Assembly (NCBI RefSeq): GCF_003589595.1 | Contig: NW_020654810.1 | Coordinates: 9,813,240-9,877,239 of the forward strand | DNA length: 64,000 bases | Source: Hyposmocoma kahamanoa | Lineage: Eukaryota > Arthropoda > Insecta > Lepidoptera > Cosmopterigidae | Direction of reading: 5' to 3' | In this document: piece after piece, positions 33,257 through 44,022 of the stretch | Numbering within the stretch: the first letter of the stretch is position 1 | Layout of the letters: each line of letters opens with the position of its first letter | Program-made: the position numbers and the translations under genes | The notes under the pieces: generated by a model | What the model was told of the DNA's origin: nothing | The model's database searches: none | Seen by the model: the letters and a program-made list of their open reading frames with translations, nothing else

Positions 33257-33367
33257 TAGAGGTCAAATCGTCAAAGTCATTCCCGACTGTTCAAGCCTTA
33301 AATGAGCGCCCCGAGCGCGTGGTCGAGAGGCTGGCTTGTTGTCTTTTGTCTACGCGGAATCCGCACG
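33257..33367 (+). CDS. Candidate internal exon, unrecognised
   Basis: An acceptor-like 'gttactactgcttag' is followed by an open frame containing 'FPTVQALNERPERVVERLAC', ending at a donor-like CACG|GTAACT. GC is ~50%, against AT-rich flanks. The peptide resembles globular protein, but no family is recognised. The splice phase (one leading split codon, one trailing base) could follow the exon candidate at 28980-29051 in one of its two frames; that link is speculation. Confidence 0.3.
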
Positions 33368-34176
33368 GTAACTTTTACAGCTGTTCTTATTTACGGTTGT
33401 TAGTAAGTATTTTACAAATTACCTTGTTTTATGTGTTCACGGACAATAAATCCGGGCTCGTTGCAAAAAAAAGAACAACTAAATAAGACCATAGGAAGCA
33501 AATGGATTGACTTATAAAGACAATCTTCTTTTTAGAAAATATTTGAAGTTTCTGAGAAAAGGATATTTTTTTCATAGGAAAAATATATTCTTTACGCCGC
33601 CCGTTTCCAGGATCGGTACTTTACAATTTACTGTTGTTATTTCCATTTTTGATAGCGACCCGAAAGGGTATTTCCATAACCGCGTTTACTTTCGGTCATT
33701 TGCATAATATGACAAGACGTCCGGTATTTATTAACATCCACTAGTATGACGTGCTCATTTTTGAGACATTCATTATTTTGATATTGAGTTTGTGTTTTGT
33801 TACTTACGTCTATGTACAAAAGTTATACATCCCAATGACGGAAATAAATAAAATATTCGCAAAAGTATGTTATTACGATATTGTTTGAATTCCGTTTTAT
33901 CGTTCTTTCATTGCGACAAGTTTTTGTGTGTTGCTTTTTGGAAGACTTTTATTAGATTGTCTATGTCTGTTATCTCATATACTGCGTGTGCGTACTCAAC
34001 ATCCTCTTATTTAATATATGATTTTCATCTATATTAAAGCTTTTACATTTCGCATGGTTTGATTTCTTGAAGTTACATTTTGAGAAAATAAACATAAATA
34101 AAGTGAATATTACATTTTTAAATCAGACACAATCTTCATGAAATAACAAGTATCATGTCGCTATTTACAGTTATAT
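33368..34176. other. Intergenic, AT-rich
   Basis: Nothing supported. Confidence 0.4.
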
Positions 34177-34480
34177 ATGAAGCCGTAGTATTGTAATGGT
34201 TTCACTTACTCTCAAGACGAGGTCGTGGGTTAGAATCTGGGCTCGCACAACTGAGTTTCTCGGGATTTATGTGCGAAATTTAATTTGAATTTTACTTTTC
34301 GGTGAAGAAAAACGTCATGATGAAACCTGGCTTCACAACACATTGGGTCAAAAGTGGTCCCTACCGCCTTTCAGTGGGCGTTGAACACTCATTAGGGGGG
34401 GGCGTTGATCCTGTCCTGGAGGTGCTACCACATTTGAAAAACTGAATTATCTATATAAACTACACCACATAAAAGTATAT
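34177..34480 (+). repeat. Lepidopteran tRNA-like repeat plus tail block
   Basis: 'gaggtcgtgggttagaatct' is followed by 'tcggtgaagaaaaacgtcat' and 'gatgaaacctggc'. This is a very common lepidopteran repeat with a B-box-like core, and its reverse is at 50431-50650. It runs on through 'cagtgggcgttgaacac' and 'tcctggaggtgctacc' to 'gaattatctatataaac'. The last block is an uninterrupted relative of the site where the mariner at 42552 inserted. Confidence 0.7.
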
Positions 34481-34614
34481 TTTTTTCTTGTGATTTTTAT
34501 TTTAGTTATATTAATTATTGCAAAATGTGCCTTGGTGTCAAAATTATACACGAAAATAAGTATTTGCATATCGAGTGGTCAAGTTTTGTTTGTTGCATAT
34601 AAGAAAATTAAACT

Positions 34615-34825
34615 ACTTTTTTTTTGGATGTAAATCACGTGTATTTGTTAATTTCCTATGTGTAACAATCGCGAAAACCTAAGAACTCGATATTTACCAT
34701 CTCAGTCAGTCGTGGCCGTGGGACCTGCAAAGGGCCCGAAACGTTTGTTTGTTTGAAAAAAAAAACAAATATACCAACGAGATTTAGATCCGAAAACGTA
34801 CTTTCATTTCCTATTGCATGTTATA
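34615..34825 (+). repeat. Dispersed repeat family E, copy 3
   Basis: 'taacaatcgcgaaaacctaa', 'tcagtcagtcgtggccgtg', 'aaagggcccgaaacg' and 'gatttagatccgaaaacg' occur in order. This is the most complete copy and ends 'tttcatttccta'. Confidence 0.7.
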
Positions 34826-35430
34826 ATAATATCATCGGTTTACCAGTAAAACGTAGTCAAAATTTTAATTAAAATCACATTTAATTTAAAGTATCTTCAA
34901 TATAACAAAAATCATAAAATAACGCTAGAGTATTCATTAAAATCATAAATAAAAAAAACGTAATGGAAAAAGTACTAAAACAATAAAAAAATCTTCAAAT
35001 ATCTCAAACGCTTCGACTTGTGTTTCACTTGTAAGAGATACTTGTCAATCAAATAGTGCTGTATGGTTCTTTTATTCAATGTTTACTTATGACTTTTGAC
35101 ATGCCAGCTCCGGGGGAATAGATATTGGGAATGGGTTGTCAATTACGATGTCTGGTGATCGCTACAACGATTGTACTTTTCAATTTCCACATATTGCATG
35201 GTTCACATTACACTAATGGTAATAGCAATCATTCGATGACGTAACATTTGTCTATAAAATAGGTTTTAGATATAATGACTTTAGGTAGGTGTGTTTTCGT
35301 CGACATCCATTTAAAAACACTTATAAAGTATTTGTAAGTGTTTTAAATAAATTTATTTTTTTATAAATATTACTGTGGCAGTTCCAGGTAGCATAGTTCT
35401 GTGTCATTCTATTTACTTCGAAGCAAAAAC

Positions 35431-36583
35431 TAGAGATGAAACGGACAGTGATTTCGCCGGATACCAGATATCCGGCGGCGCTGGCTCCCAGATATCCGGC
35501 GGGCACCCAGCTGCATATCTGACACACTGTCGTAACGATATCGCGAAAGGTTTACAGCACGCATCGTCATAATTGATTAGTGAATGATTGCACTTTCACA
35601 TTGATTATTTGATTTGTTGTGGTCATTTGGTTTTTATAAAACGATTAGTTTATTCGGTAATACAAAAAAAAAAACAAAGAAAAATGTTAACAGTAAAAAA
35701 AACGCAATTTGGCAATATTTTAATATCAGCGCTGTTTGTTTGTTGTGCCGAATGCAAATTTCTCGCGATGGAGAAGGAGAAAAGCAATTACATTATTCTT
35801 TGGCTATATTAAAATTTCTAGTTGTTACAAGTGTAAACCTAGCACTTGATACACCTGTCATTATTTTGTTTCAATTTGATTTCATTAATTTGTTTGTGAT
35901 CTAACTAATTCTAAGGGTCGTATTCCAGAACTGTAATCAATGCTCAAGTCAGGATTTGAGCAGACTTGAGTATGATTTCAAGCTCTGGAAATACGACCCT
36001 AATCGCAAGGACTTGAGTATGATTTCTAGTGCATTGAATCATACTCAAGTACTGACTTGAGCATTGAGTAGAGTTCTAGAATAGGACCCTAAGACTTGAT
36101 ACCAGATTTGCCAAAAAAAACTTTTAATCTACTTACGTTTCATTATTGTAGGTTCACATTGTATTTGAAGACAGATCAAATCGATCGTTATGGCGATCCA
36201 TTCATTTGATCGTCTGGAAATAACAAGTAATACTTAAAATTTAACAAAGTTTGCAAGAGTTTATAGTGGAAAACTGTCATCTGAAGCAGGTCTCGTTTAT
36301 GAAAATAAATAGAACAAGTTTCACCACTTAATGCAGAACAACTGGTCTTCATCCATCACAATTTACCTTTATTGAAATTTGAGTACTAAATTTACAGATA
36401 ACGTTATCTAACTTCATGGTCCTCCTATCAGTTTCAAGTAATAAACACATTGTAAACGATCCTGTAGTTGTTGTTTGTCGTATTACTATCATTTTTAATC
36501 AATAAATCAAGTTATTTAGCGTACTGATTATGTTTTTTTCTCAGTTTTAAACATTCATAGGCCGGATATCCGTTACATCTCTA
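35431..36583. mobile_element. hAT element, perfect 8-bp duplication
   Basis: The 1153-bp element starts TAGAGATGAAACGGA and ends TCCGTTACATCTCTA. It is flanked by identical 8-mers 'gcaaaaac' (35423-35430 and 36584-36591), conclusive for hAT-type insertion. The subterminal zones repeat 'atatccggc' and 'ggatatcc', probable transposase sites. A second copy is at 49745-50211. No transposase is present; the middle holds a nested TAA-flanked foldback. The right end stops 63 bp from the stop codon of the 258-residue gene. Confidence 0.92.
35915..36089. mobile_element. Nested foldback MITE, TAA duplication
   Basis: The 175-bp element starts GGGTCGTATTCCAGAACT and ends with the complement of GGGTCCTATTCTAGAACT. 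TAA occurs on both sides (35912-35914 and 36090-36092), as in PIF/Harbinger MITEs. Repeats of 'atgctcaagtcag' and 'acttgagtatgattt' fill both arms. A third terminus, 'ctggaaatacgaccctaa', sits internally at 35984-36001, so the left ~85 bp is itself a complete smaller foldback. It is nested inside the hAT element. Confidence 0.8.
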
Positions 36584-36646
36584 GCAAAAACACTATGACT
36601 TGATATTATTGGTACGGAACGTTGGAAGTCGATAACGAACGAGATA

Positions 36647-37423
36647 TCACTTCATATTGGTATCTCCTTGTATTGCATGACATACAACTGCGTCTGTTTG
36701 AGTAAATGTACATTTTGTCTTTGTCTTTGTGTGACGATTGCGTTTATTAGGCTTCTTATTTTCCTTTCCCAATGTCATTTTAGCTTTTTTAGGTGTAACA
36801 TTCTCTACGCTCAAGCATCTGTAGATTTTCATTTGTTGTACTGGTGCCTGGTTCGTAGGTAATTTTATTTTCTCCATAACTAAAACTTTACTGATGCTTG
36901 ATAAGTAAGTTTTAACACATTCATAGTAAGAAGTGGAATTCTTTTTTCGTAACCTTGAATTCTCAGCGCGTTGTGGCCAGTTCGTAAGGATTTGAAAAAC
37001 TTGTCGGTGCGCTTCACAGATATTATATTGTGTTGGGTCAGTTTGAGCATCATATTTCAGAGTTACTGACGAAGGTCCTACTTTACAATCGTGTTTTTGC
37101 TGAGAATAAATAAAATTCACGCATTTATTTTGTAATTTTTTATATGGTACACCACATTGACTGTTGGCATTGCGGAATCTTTTTAATCCGCTTCCCGATT
37201 GTACTGATTTTGATTGCATACTTGGTTTTGTGTATAACACTTTCGTACGTTCGTTGCTTGGAGAGGTTTCGAAACTAGCTGCGGTATTCATTGTTCGTTT
37301 CTCGACATTTTTGCTACTACTCGGTTTGTTCTTACCTCTTTCATTATTCTGGAACATCATACGGTAGACTATGGTCTGGGGTTCATTCCATACATTTGCT
37401 AGGATTGCAACAAGGTTGGCCAT
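36647..37423 (-). CDS. Intronless gene, unrecognised 258-residue basic protein
   Basis: This is the longest intact frame in the window. ATG at 37423-37421 has a good context, 'ttcacaATGG', and the stop is TGA. The protein is Lys/Arg/Asn/Ser-rich, with low complexity between residues ~30 and 100 and again at ~215-240 ('KKPNKRNRHTKTKTK'). It has no signal peptide or membrane segment. Two 'QTD' sites stand out: 'DAQTDP' near residue 125 and 'TFTQTDA' near 242. The latter resembles the TQT anchor of dynein light chain LC8 ligands, so a scaffold or spindle-type role is possible, but this is inference. Minus-strand 'TCAGT' near 37541 could be an arthropod initiator. No AATAAA lies before the hAT end at 36583; an ATTAAA variant lies inside the hAT near 36496. 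I do not recognise the family. It could be a retrocopy. Confidence 0.72.
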   Translation of the reverse strand: MANLVAILANVWNEPQTIVYRMMFQNNERGKNKPSSSKNVEKRTMNTAASFETSPSNERTKVLYTKPSMQSKSVQSGSGLKRFRNANSQCGVPYKKLQNKCVNFIYSQQKHDCKVGPSSVTLKYDAQTDPTQYNICEAHRQVFQILTNWPQRAENSRLRKKNSTSYYECVKTYLSSISKVLVMEKIKLPTNQAPVQQMKIYRCLSVENVTPKKAKMTLGKENKKPNKRNRHTKTKTKCTFTQTDAVVCHAIQGDTNMK

Positions 37424-37599
37424 TGTGAAAATTTCGAAGCTATTAATTATTAAATAACAATCTTATTTAATCATAGCTCAATCAATCTAAATCAAAGCGT
37501 ATTTCTAAACAAGCCTAATCACGCAGCGACTGTCAAACTGACAAAGTTTTGACATTTGATAAGTTTTTAGCGCTAAGGTACCTCGCCGTACTGCCCTGT

Positions 37600-38379
37600 G
37601 GTTTGTATTAGTACAAATTAAAGTATGGAACGTCGTTAGCATTATTTTTATTTATACAGATTTATTTATTAAGTCAATTACAATTTCACATAGTTTCCGC
37701 GTTAACTTTTTTATCACTGTTTAGTTATTTTAAAAATGACAAAAAGTAAGGTATTTTTTATTTAAGTACCTATAAAATGTAGCTTATGCGATCAATATCG
37801 GGCGGACAATTCCACTTATCTTTTTCATGATTTTCATTAACAATGACTTCAATGTCTGCTCTTATACGATGTTCCTTTCATCGTCAAAGGCTGGTACGAA
37901 CCAAGGGACCCATCAAATATTTGCTTAGAACATACAAGAGCACAGTGTTTTCTGTGTTAGTGAGAGAGAGTGCTTTACAATCACAGATCTCTCTAATAGG
38001 ATTTTCTGCGACGTTATAAAAAGTATAAATGAGTTGACGATAATGAATAAAATAGTATTAAAATTAAAATAGTCCTAGTATTTTTTTCGTAAGTTTGAAA
38101 GCGTTTGTGGAAGTTTTTTTATAAATTACGCGTGGTCACTAAATTGCGCTTCAACCATGATTCTTTGACACCACCTACGTCTCGGGATTGACATAATGAA
38201 TGATTAAGAGATAAACAAGTAACTGAACACAAGGAAAAAATACATGTATGTAAAAAAGTTACGAAAACGAGTTTGACGACGAGGAAAGTAGTGTTAAGGT
38301 AAATAGTGTTAGGTGGCGTGGACTGAGTGTATGTTGAATACTGAATAGATTTTTGAATAGCAGAAGAGCTTTTTGTAAA
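37600..38379. other. Intergenic upstream of the 258-residue gene
   Basis: AT-rich; no feature supported. Confidence 0.4.
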
Positions 38380-38645
38380 CGAGTTCGTAAGGGAAATTGC
38401 CACCACACTATGTCTACCGCCAAGCAGTAATGTGAGTATTACTACGTTTTAGTTTTGAAAGGATGCTGGTGAAATTATAGGCACATTGGACATTATGTCT
38501 CAAAGTGATGAACCCAGTGGCAAGTCTTCAAAATCTTTGCGATTCAAAGCTCTGAGCACCACTGCAACTGTTATGGATAGGCGTGCTGCTTACCACCACG
38601 CGCACGAATTGTTGGATCCATAACTTGATATCATAAAAAAAAGAT
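38380..38645 (+). repeat. Dispersed repeat family A, copy 5
   Basis: Plus-strand copy complete to the tail: 'ggataggcgtgctgcttacc' followed by 'atatcataaaaaaaag'. This A-rich end defines the 3' side of the family. Confidence 0.85.
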
Positions 38646-40914
38646 TGAGTGAATGAATGACCGGTGGCCGGAAAGCGGGTGGTTGGAGGTCAAAGGACGG
38701 AAATGTTCAGAGAAATTCCCAATGCGGTGGGATTTGCCTAGACCTCGAACCCAGTGTGATAAGAAAAGAAAATATCTTTTACCGGGAAAATGAAGATATT
38801 TATGCATCAGTTAAAACTCTTTAAGGAATCCGAAAAAGAAGATGAGATAGACGACGGGATTAATATGTGGTATGTCATTCTACTACCCTGTGCATTAAAT
38901 GGGTACGTAACTGTTGTCTAGTTTCAATTTATGACCTGTTACTACCCTGATATTACCGTCTTTAACGCAGTCTTGTTTAATTTAGTTGGTAGTAATAATT
39001 AAGTTATGATACCTTTGGGGTCTATTGTATAGCATTATTAGAGAACAAAAGCTAAAGCCCCTATATATAGTAATATCTGCAAAATCATGCTGCGGTAATG
39101 CCTGACCTAAATGTGATCCTGAAAAAATCGTAAATACGGGAGTCACGGAGTCCATTTTTATTTAGCTTCCTCGCCTACGACTTTACCATTCGCCGACGAG
39201 TAGATCTCAGTTTTTTATACCTTTCAAATAATGCTACACGTGACTTACATATCAAAAAGGTTAATGATTCTAGCAGCGCATACTAAGAGTAATTCAGCTG
39301 GTGCGAGAAGTTTATGGGGGAAATGGTAACATTTAATTATAGCGAATATGTAAATGTAGGGCTTAATGTGCACTTAGTAGGAATGGTACTACTTAAAGTT
39401 AAACTAGTAGCGTCCAAAATCTATGTCACGTCCGTTTAGGGAGTTGTAGGTTTTTTTTTTCGTTGATTTAATGGTGTGGTGGCAATACCTTTCAAGATTA
39501 CGCTATTTGACCGCTAATTGCTAAAAGTTGCCTTTGTTTTCAATAACAAAAGCGAGCGATTTCACTTGCAGATGGATGTTTAATAAAAAGGTATTGTCCT
39601 AGAGTTTGCGCAAGGTTACAACTGCAAGAGACGTAATTGTCTGTTTTTCTAACGAGTTTGATTTCAAAGATCTCAGTTAAACTTGTCTGAAACACATGGC
39701 AGCAATAGCGCATAAAGTTAATAGGTATGAGAACCGCGCTCGTTGAATAAAGTTATACTGGAGAGTACTAAACCGAACCTTATTTTCTGTGCTATTTGAT
39801 CTTTCATAACCGCAAGCGTTTACCTATTAGTTTTATTTAGGAGTTTCTAAATTTTTTGAATTTTTATATAAACGCGCAAGTGTTTCTTAAAAAAAATTCA
39901 CTCACCCCTACAAATTTGTAAATCGCCCCCAATTTTGAGAATATTTTTTTCAATATAATATAAACATATTATAACTGTTATATGTATAAAGTGTTATTCA
40001 TTTTGTATGAAAAAACTTTTTATTCAATTTGACCCACTTCTGCTATCCCAATCTTTTTGATCTCATACCATGAAATGATCATTACATAAAACTAAGTCGA
40101 TCAGCACTAAAAAAAATTGACCAATTTTGTTCATTTTTATGGCTAACTCACACTTGACTAAATATTTTACTACGCCATTATATTTTTATTCAATTAAAAG
40201 ATAGTTTTATTACTTTATTTATAGCAGTATTGTTATCTGTTAACTTATTGTTACCTCTTACAGTAGGTAAACTGAAGCCTCTCTACGAATGTCATATTAA
40301 ATGTATGGGAGCGTTAAATGTTAAAATTTTGGATATTTCTAGTTTTATTTTTAAAAAGTTATTGACGTCGATTTACTCACTAGGTAACGTACTTTCGATA
40401 TCAGTTTAAAGCTTTTTGATATCTTTTATACTTATGGAATAGTCGCTGGGCACACTTAACGATTACAACATGTATAATGATTGATTACAAAATTTTGATA
40501 GGACTTTCAATATTATTGTTTTAAACACCAAAGTTTATGAAATGTATCGTTAATATTTAAAATAGGTGATTTACGATATAAATGGGTAACTAAAGTTTTC
40601 GCTAAAATATAAATTAAGCTGATAGAAGTAATATTACGTTAATAAAACTTTTCGGAACTTTCTGTATTTTATTCGGTTATTTCTGTATTTTAAGTTTAGT
40701 GAATGTTACCGCGTAGTATTCATATTTTGAATTTTCGGCATTGACAAGTCAATGATTTTCGGAGTTTTTATTATGCATCAATGCATCAATGAATGAAATA
40801 TTCGTTAATGCACTTGAAAAATTACAACAACAACACAGAACAGTAATGTATCACAAAGTAAGCTAAAGTACAACAGGAGGCTCACATTCACTCTATAATA
40901 AAAATAAAAACCCC
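38646..40914. other. Long intergenic stretch, nothing recognised
   Basis: AT-rich. GC-richer DNA at 38660-38760 is unassigned. No domain, repeat copy or RNA gene was supported. Confidence 0.4.
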
Positions 40915-41152
40915 CTATGTTGTGGATATTCCAAGAATTCACACAAAGCGTTTCTCTTCCACATTTATATGGCGAACAGCTATATGGAGTGGAATTCTCT
41001 GCCTGGAGACTTATTTATTCCCTGGACGCTATAACTTGAGCCGTTTCAATGGGAGGGTGAATAGGCATTATTTAGGTGCACCTGCTCCAACATCGACCTA
41101 ATCGTCATTTTCCATCAGGTGAGTTGGAGGTCAAACTCGGTATTTTTTTTAA
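40915..41152 (+). pseudogene. LINE 3'-end relic
   Basis: Pairs with 6745-6965. 'ttccacatttatatggcg', 'gtggaattctctgcctggag' and 'gagggtgaataggca' translate in shifting frames to the 'WNSLP..LF..RYNLSRF..RVNRH' tail seen at the C-termini of many non-LTR retrotransposons. It ends in a T-rich tract. Confidence 0.55.
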
Positions 41153-41204
41153 AAAGTACACTTCTATTTTTTAAATATATAATAATGAATATGTTATGAC
41201 TTCT

Positions 41205-41425
41205 CAAATTGCCCCTTATCGCATCGCATGATCGAGCGACCTTCAATAGGATATTCAGTAGAACAGTGTGTTTGAACGCATGGTCGCGCGATCATTTTCG
41301 TCCGACACTCGCATCATCGCGCGAGCGAAAACAATATGACGGCGCCTTAGACCTATACCCTCGCCCGAGAGGAGACCCGTGCCCAGCAGTGAGACGTATA
41401 AATGGGTTGATGATGAATTTTTAAT
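41205..41425 (+). repeat. CpG-rich block and RTE-like LINE 3' end
   Basis: 41205-41345 is CpG-rich, with 'atcatcgcgcgagcg' type sequence of unknown origin. 41370-41420 reads 'gaggagacccgtgcccagca' then 'gtgagacgtataaatgggtt' and 'gatgatgaa'. This is a characteristic lepidopteran LINE ending. Confidence 0.6.
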
Positions 41426-42167
41426 AGTGAATATGATTGACAACGACGCGGTCACCATGATCGCTCGGCAAGACGTCCGAACCTAAATACGTTACTCTTA
41501 AATAGAAACTTCGTAAACTATTAATGAGAGAAATCGATAAATGTACGAAATGCGCGCGGTTATTGACCAATAAACGGCTACGCGAAATGTTATTTGCTCC
41601 TCTGAATGTTATCAGCTCAAACAGCTTTGTGTTATAGTAGGGTAACAAAGTGTAAAGTTGTTTTTTACTAAACATTTACACGATGTAAACGTTGTATTCT
41701 CATGGGTGCAGATGTTCAACTCATGATCCGAAATATACCCATAAATGGTATATATTTTACAATATTGTAAATATTTCTATAGCTTGTGATTTATTGTGTT
41801 ATGTTCTTCCTGTAAATAAATTTGTTTTTTTTCCACAATGTGACCTAACTTTTCATATTGTAAACTTCAAAGCATCAATATTATCAGTGTAAAGTATACG
41901 ATCGGTAGGTATACGAGTATACTTCAACGAGCTGACGCTTTTGCTTCTTTGTTCCAAAGATATAAGTAGAATCTGTCTGTAACAGATTAATTGCGGTTTT
42001 TCCGGATTTTCTTTTTGTTGTGTTAGATGGTTATATTAGATAAAAATGAATGATACATTTAGGTATCTTTTTGTAGTCAATACAGGCTCGTAACTAAGTT
42101 ATTTTATTATGTTATTAGTATTTTTTTGTGTTCTTCTTAAATGAAGTCAGCAAATAAAATACTGTTA
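41426..42167. other. Intergenic, AT-rich
   Basis: No supported feature. Confidence 0.4.
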
Positions 42168-42551
42168 TTTTTTTTAACCGACTTCAAAAATAGGAGGCGG
42201 TTTTTAATTCGACTGTATGTTTTTTATGTATGTTACACGATACCTCTGGCAGTCAGTAGTCCCATTTAAATTTGAAGGAAATGTTACAAAGGCAATGCTA
42301 CTCTAAGGGTGGTAAACTAGGGCAAGAATCCGGTATCGCGCACTTTCCGGTAACCGATTTCAATAAAACTAGACAAATAGATGTATTTCCACAACCTTTT
42401 GAGGTCGGTTTTTACTCTGTACTGAGATTATTAGTACCTCCCAGTGGGAGTCCTAGGGGGTCGGTAGGGGCGTCGGAAGCAATTGGGAAGCTTTGATGCT
42501 GTCCAGGGGGTGCTACAGCCTTTGAGAAAAAAACTGAATTATCTATACTTA

Positions 42552-43855
42552 CGAGGGGAGGTCCAAAAGTCCGCGGAATGGAGGGGGCGGGAGCCCGCTA
42601 ATTACGCTTGCTTGATGTGGTACTAATCAGATACTCATTAGGGGTATATATATCAAGCTTCACCGTTTTAACTTCATTAGTTTACGAGATATCGCCCTAC
42701 AAACAAGTAAATCCGGAATAAAACTGCAAATATGGAGCAAATCGAGTTTCGTGCTGTCATCAAATTCCTTACCAAGCAAGGAAAACCTCCTCAAACCATT
42801 ATGAATGAGATGGAAACTGTTTTCGGGGATCAGTGCCCTGGTAAAACAATGATTTACAAGTTTCACGGTCTTTTCAAACATGACAGAGAATCAATTGAAG
42901 ACGATCCTCGCCCAGGACGGCCAGTTGAGGCCACCACATCAGACAATGTTGAAAAAATCGAAAAATTTATATTGGAAGATGCGTTGATTGAGTCTGAAGA
43001 AGAAACAGCTGTCTGTATTAGTAGGAGTATCAGACACTACCATTTTGAGGATCCTACACGATCATCTTGGCATGACGAAAGTCAGTGCAAGATGGGTGCC
43101 GAGAATGCTCACGCCGCCTCAAAAGCAACAAAGAATCGATGCATCAAAGCACTTCTTGGAGCTGTGTGGCGCAGAACCTACCCCAATTTTGGAGCAAATT
43201 GTTACTGGAGATGAAATTTGGGTTCATCACTTTGAGCCCGAGTCCAAACAGGAGTCAATGCAATGGCATAAAAAGTGTACACCACCCCCTAAGAAGTTTT
43301 AAGGTGTCGGAATCGACTGGAAAAACCATGGCTACGGTTTTTTGGGATTGTGAAGGAATTTTATTGGTTGACTACAAAGAAAAGGGGGTCAATATAACGG
43401 GAGAATACTACGCAAGAACATTAGAGAGACTGAAGGAAGCTGTCAAAGAAAAAAGGTGGGGAAAATGGACAAAGGGTGTGTTGCTTTTGCAAGACAACGC
43501 ACCGGTTCACAAGAGCAATGTTGCGATGGCTGCTCTACACAAGTGTGGCTTTCAATCGTTGACCCACCCACCTTACAGCCCGGACCTAGCCCCCAGCGAT
43601 TATTATTTGTTCCCAAATTTGAAAAAAGAATTACGTGGGAAAAAATTTCGCGACGATGAAGAGGTTAAGGCAGCAATTTTAGCTCATTTTGAGAGCAAAG
43701 AGAAAAAATATTTTTTCGATGGCATAGAAAAGCTAATTTCGAGATCTAAAAAATGTATTGAGCTCAAAGGTAATTATATTGAAAAGGAAAAATAGCCTTA
43801 TTGTTTTATGTTATTTACAACCCCTCCATTCCGCGGACTTTTGGACCTCCCCTCG
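42552..43855 (+). mobile_element. Mariner transposon with intact ends
   Basis: The 1304-bp element has inverted ends CGAGGGGAGGTCCAAAAGTC at both sides; identity continues for ~35 bp on each. TA flanks lie at 42550-42551 and 43856-43857, as required for mariner. Length and ends are those of a full-size element. The transposase is broken by two frameshifts, so the element is complete but not autonomous as it stands. Confidence 0.95.
42732..43794 (+). pseudogene. Mariner D,D34D transposase, two frameshifts
   Basis: ATG 42732 starts the helix-turn-helix region (with 'FGDQCPGKTMIYKFHGLF' near residues 37-54). The frame shifts at about 43001-43010 and continues through the second DNA-binding part ('LGMTKVSARWVPRML') to the first catalytic Asp in 'VTGDEIWVHHFEPE'. 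It shifts again near 43300 and runs in the third frame to the stop: second Asp in 'LLQDNAPVHKS', third in 'YSPDLAPSDYYLF', exactly 34 residues apart. All catalytic residues and the WVPxxL linker survive. The enzyme excised and joined the element at TA sites. Only the two indels stop it; otherwise the length is standard (~345 residues). Confidence 0.93.
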
Positions 43856-43880
43856 TATATAAACTACACTACCTTAGGGC

Positions 43881-44022
43881 TCATGCAGTCGGCGTATTTA
43901 TACGCATCAACGACCGCGCCGTAAACGCGCGTAATCAGCACGTATACGCGCTGCAGACGCGCTGTAGTGAAACGATAAAAACGCGCTCAAACATCGCGTT
44001 GTAAGAAGAAGCTTATTTATAC
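43881..44022. repeat. CpG-rich segment, likely DNA-element end
   Basis: 'gggctcatgcagtcggcg' opens a block rich in 'acgcgc' and 'tacgcg', including 'gcgctgcagacgcgctgtag'. It lies between the two mariners, resembles one end of a MITE, and has no visible matching end. Confidence 0.4.

Larger units (their letters stand above)
42168..43880 (+). repeat. Composite lepidopteran repeat carrying a mariner
   Basis: It starts 'aaccgacttcaaaaatagg' and 'aggcggtttttaattcgact', a repeat found widely in moth genomes, and continues to 'tgctgtccagggggtgctac' and 'gaattatctata'. The mariner interrupts it at 42552-43855, and it resumes 'tataaactacactacc'. The uninterrupted relative is at 34430-34470. Confidence 0.7.

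Noticed and set aside
35375..35904. Frames of 65-96 codons near the left end of the hAT element
   Set aside because: They cross the hAT terminal repeats and A-rich DNA; no hAT dimerisation or zinc-finger motif is present.
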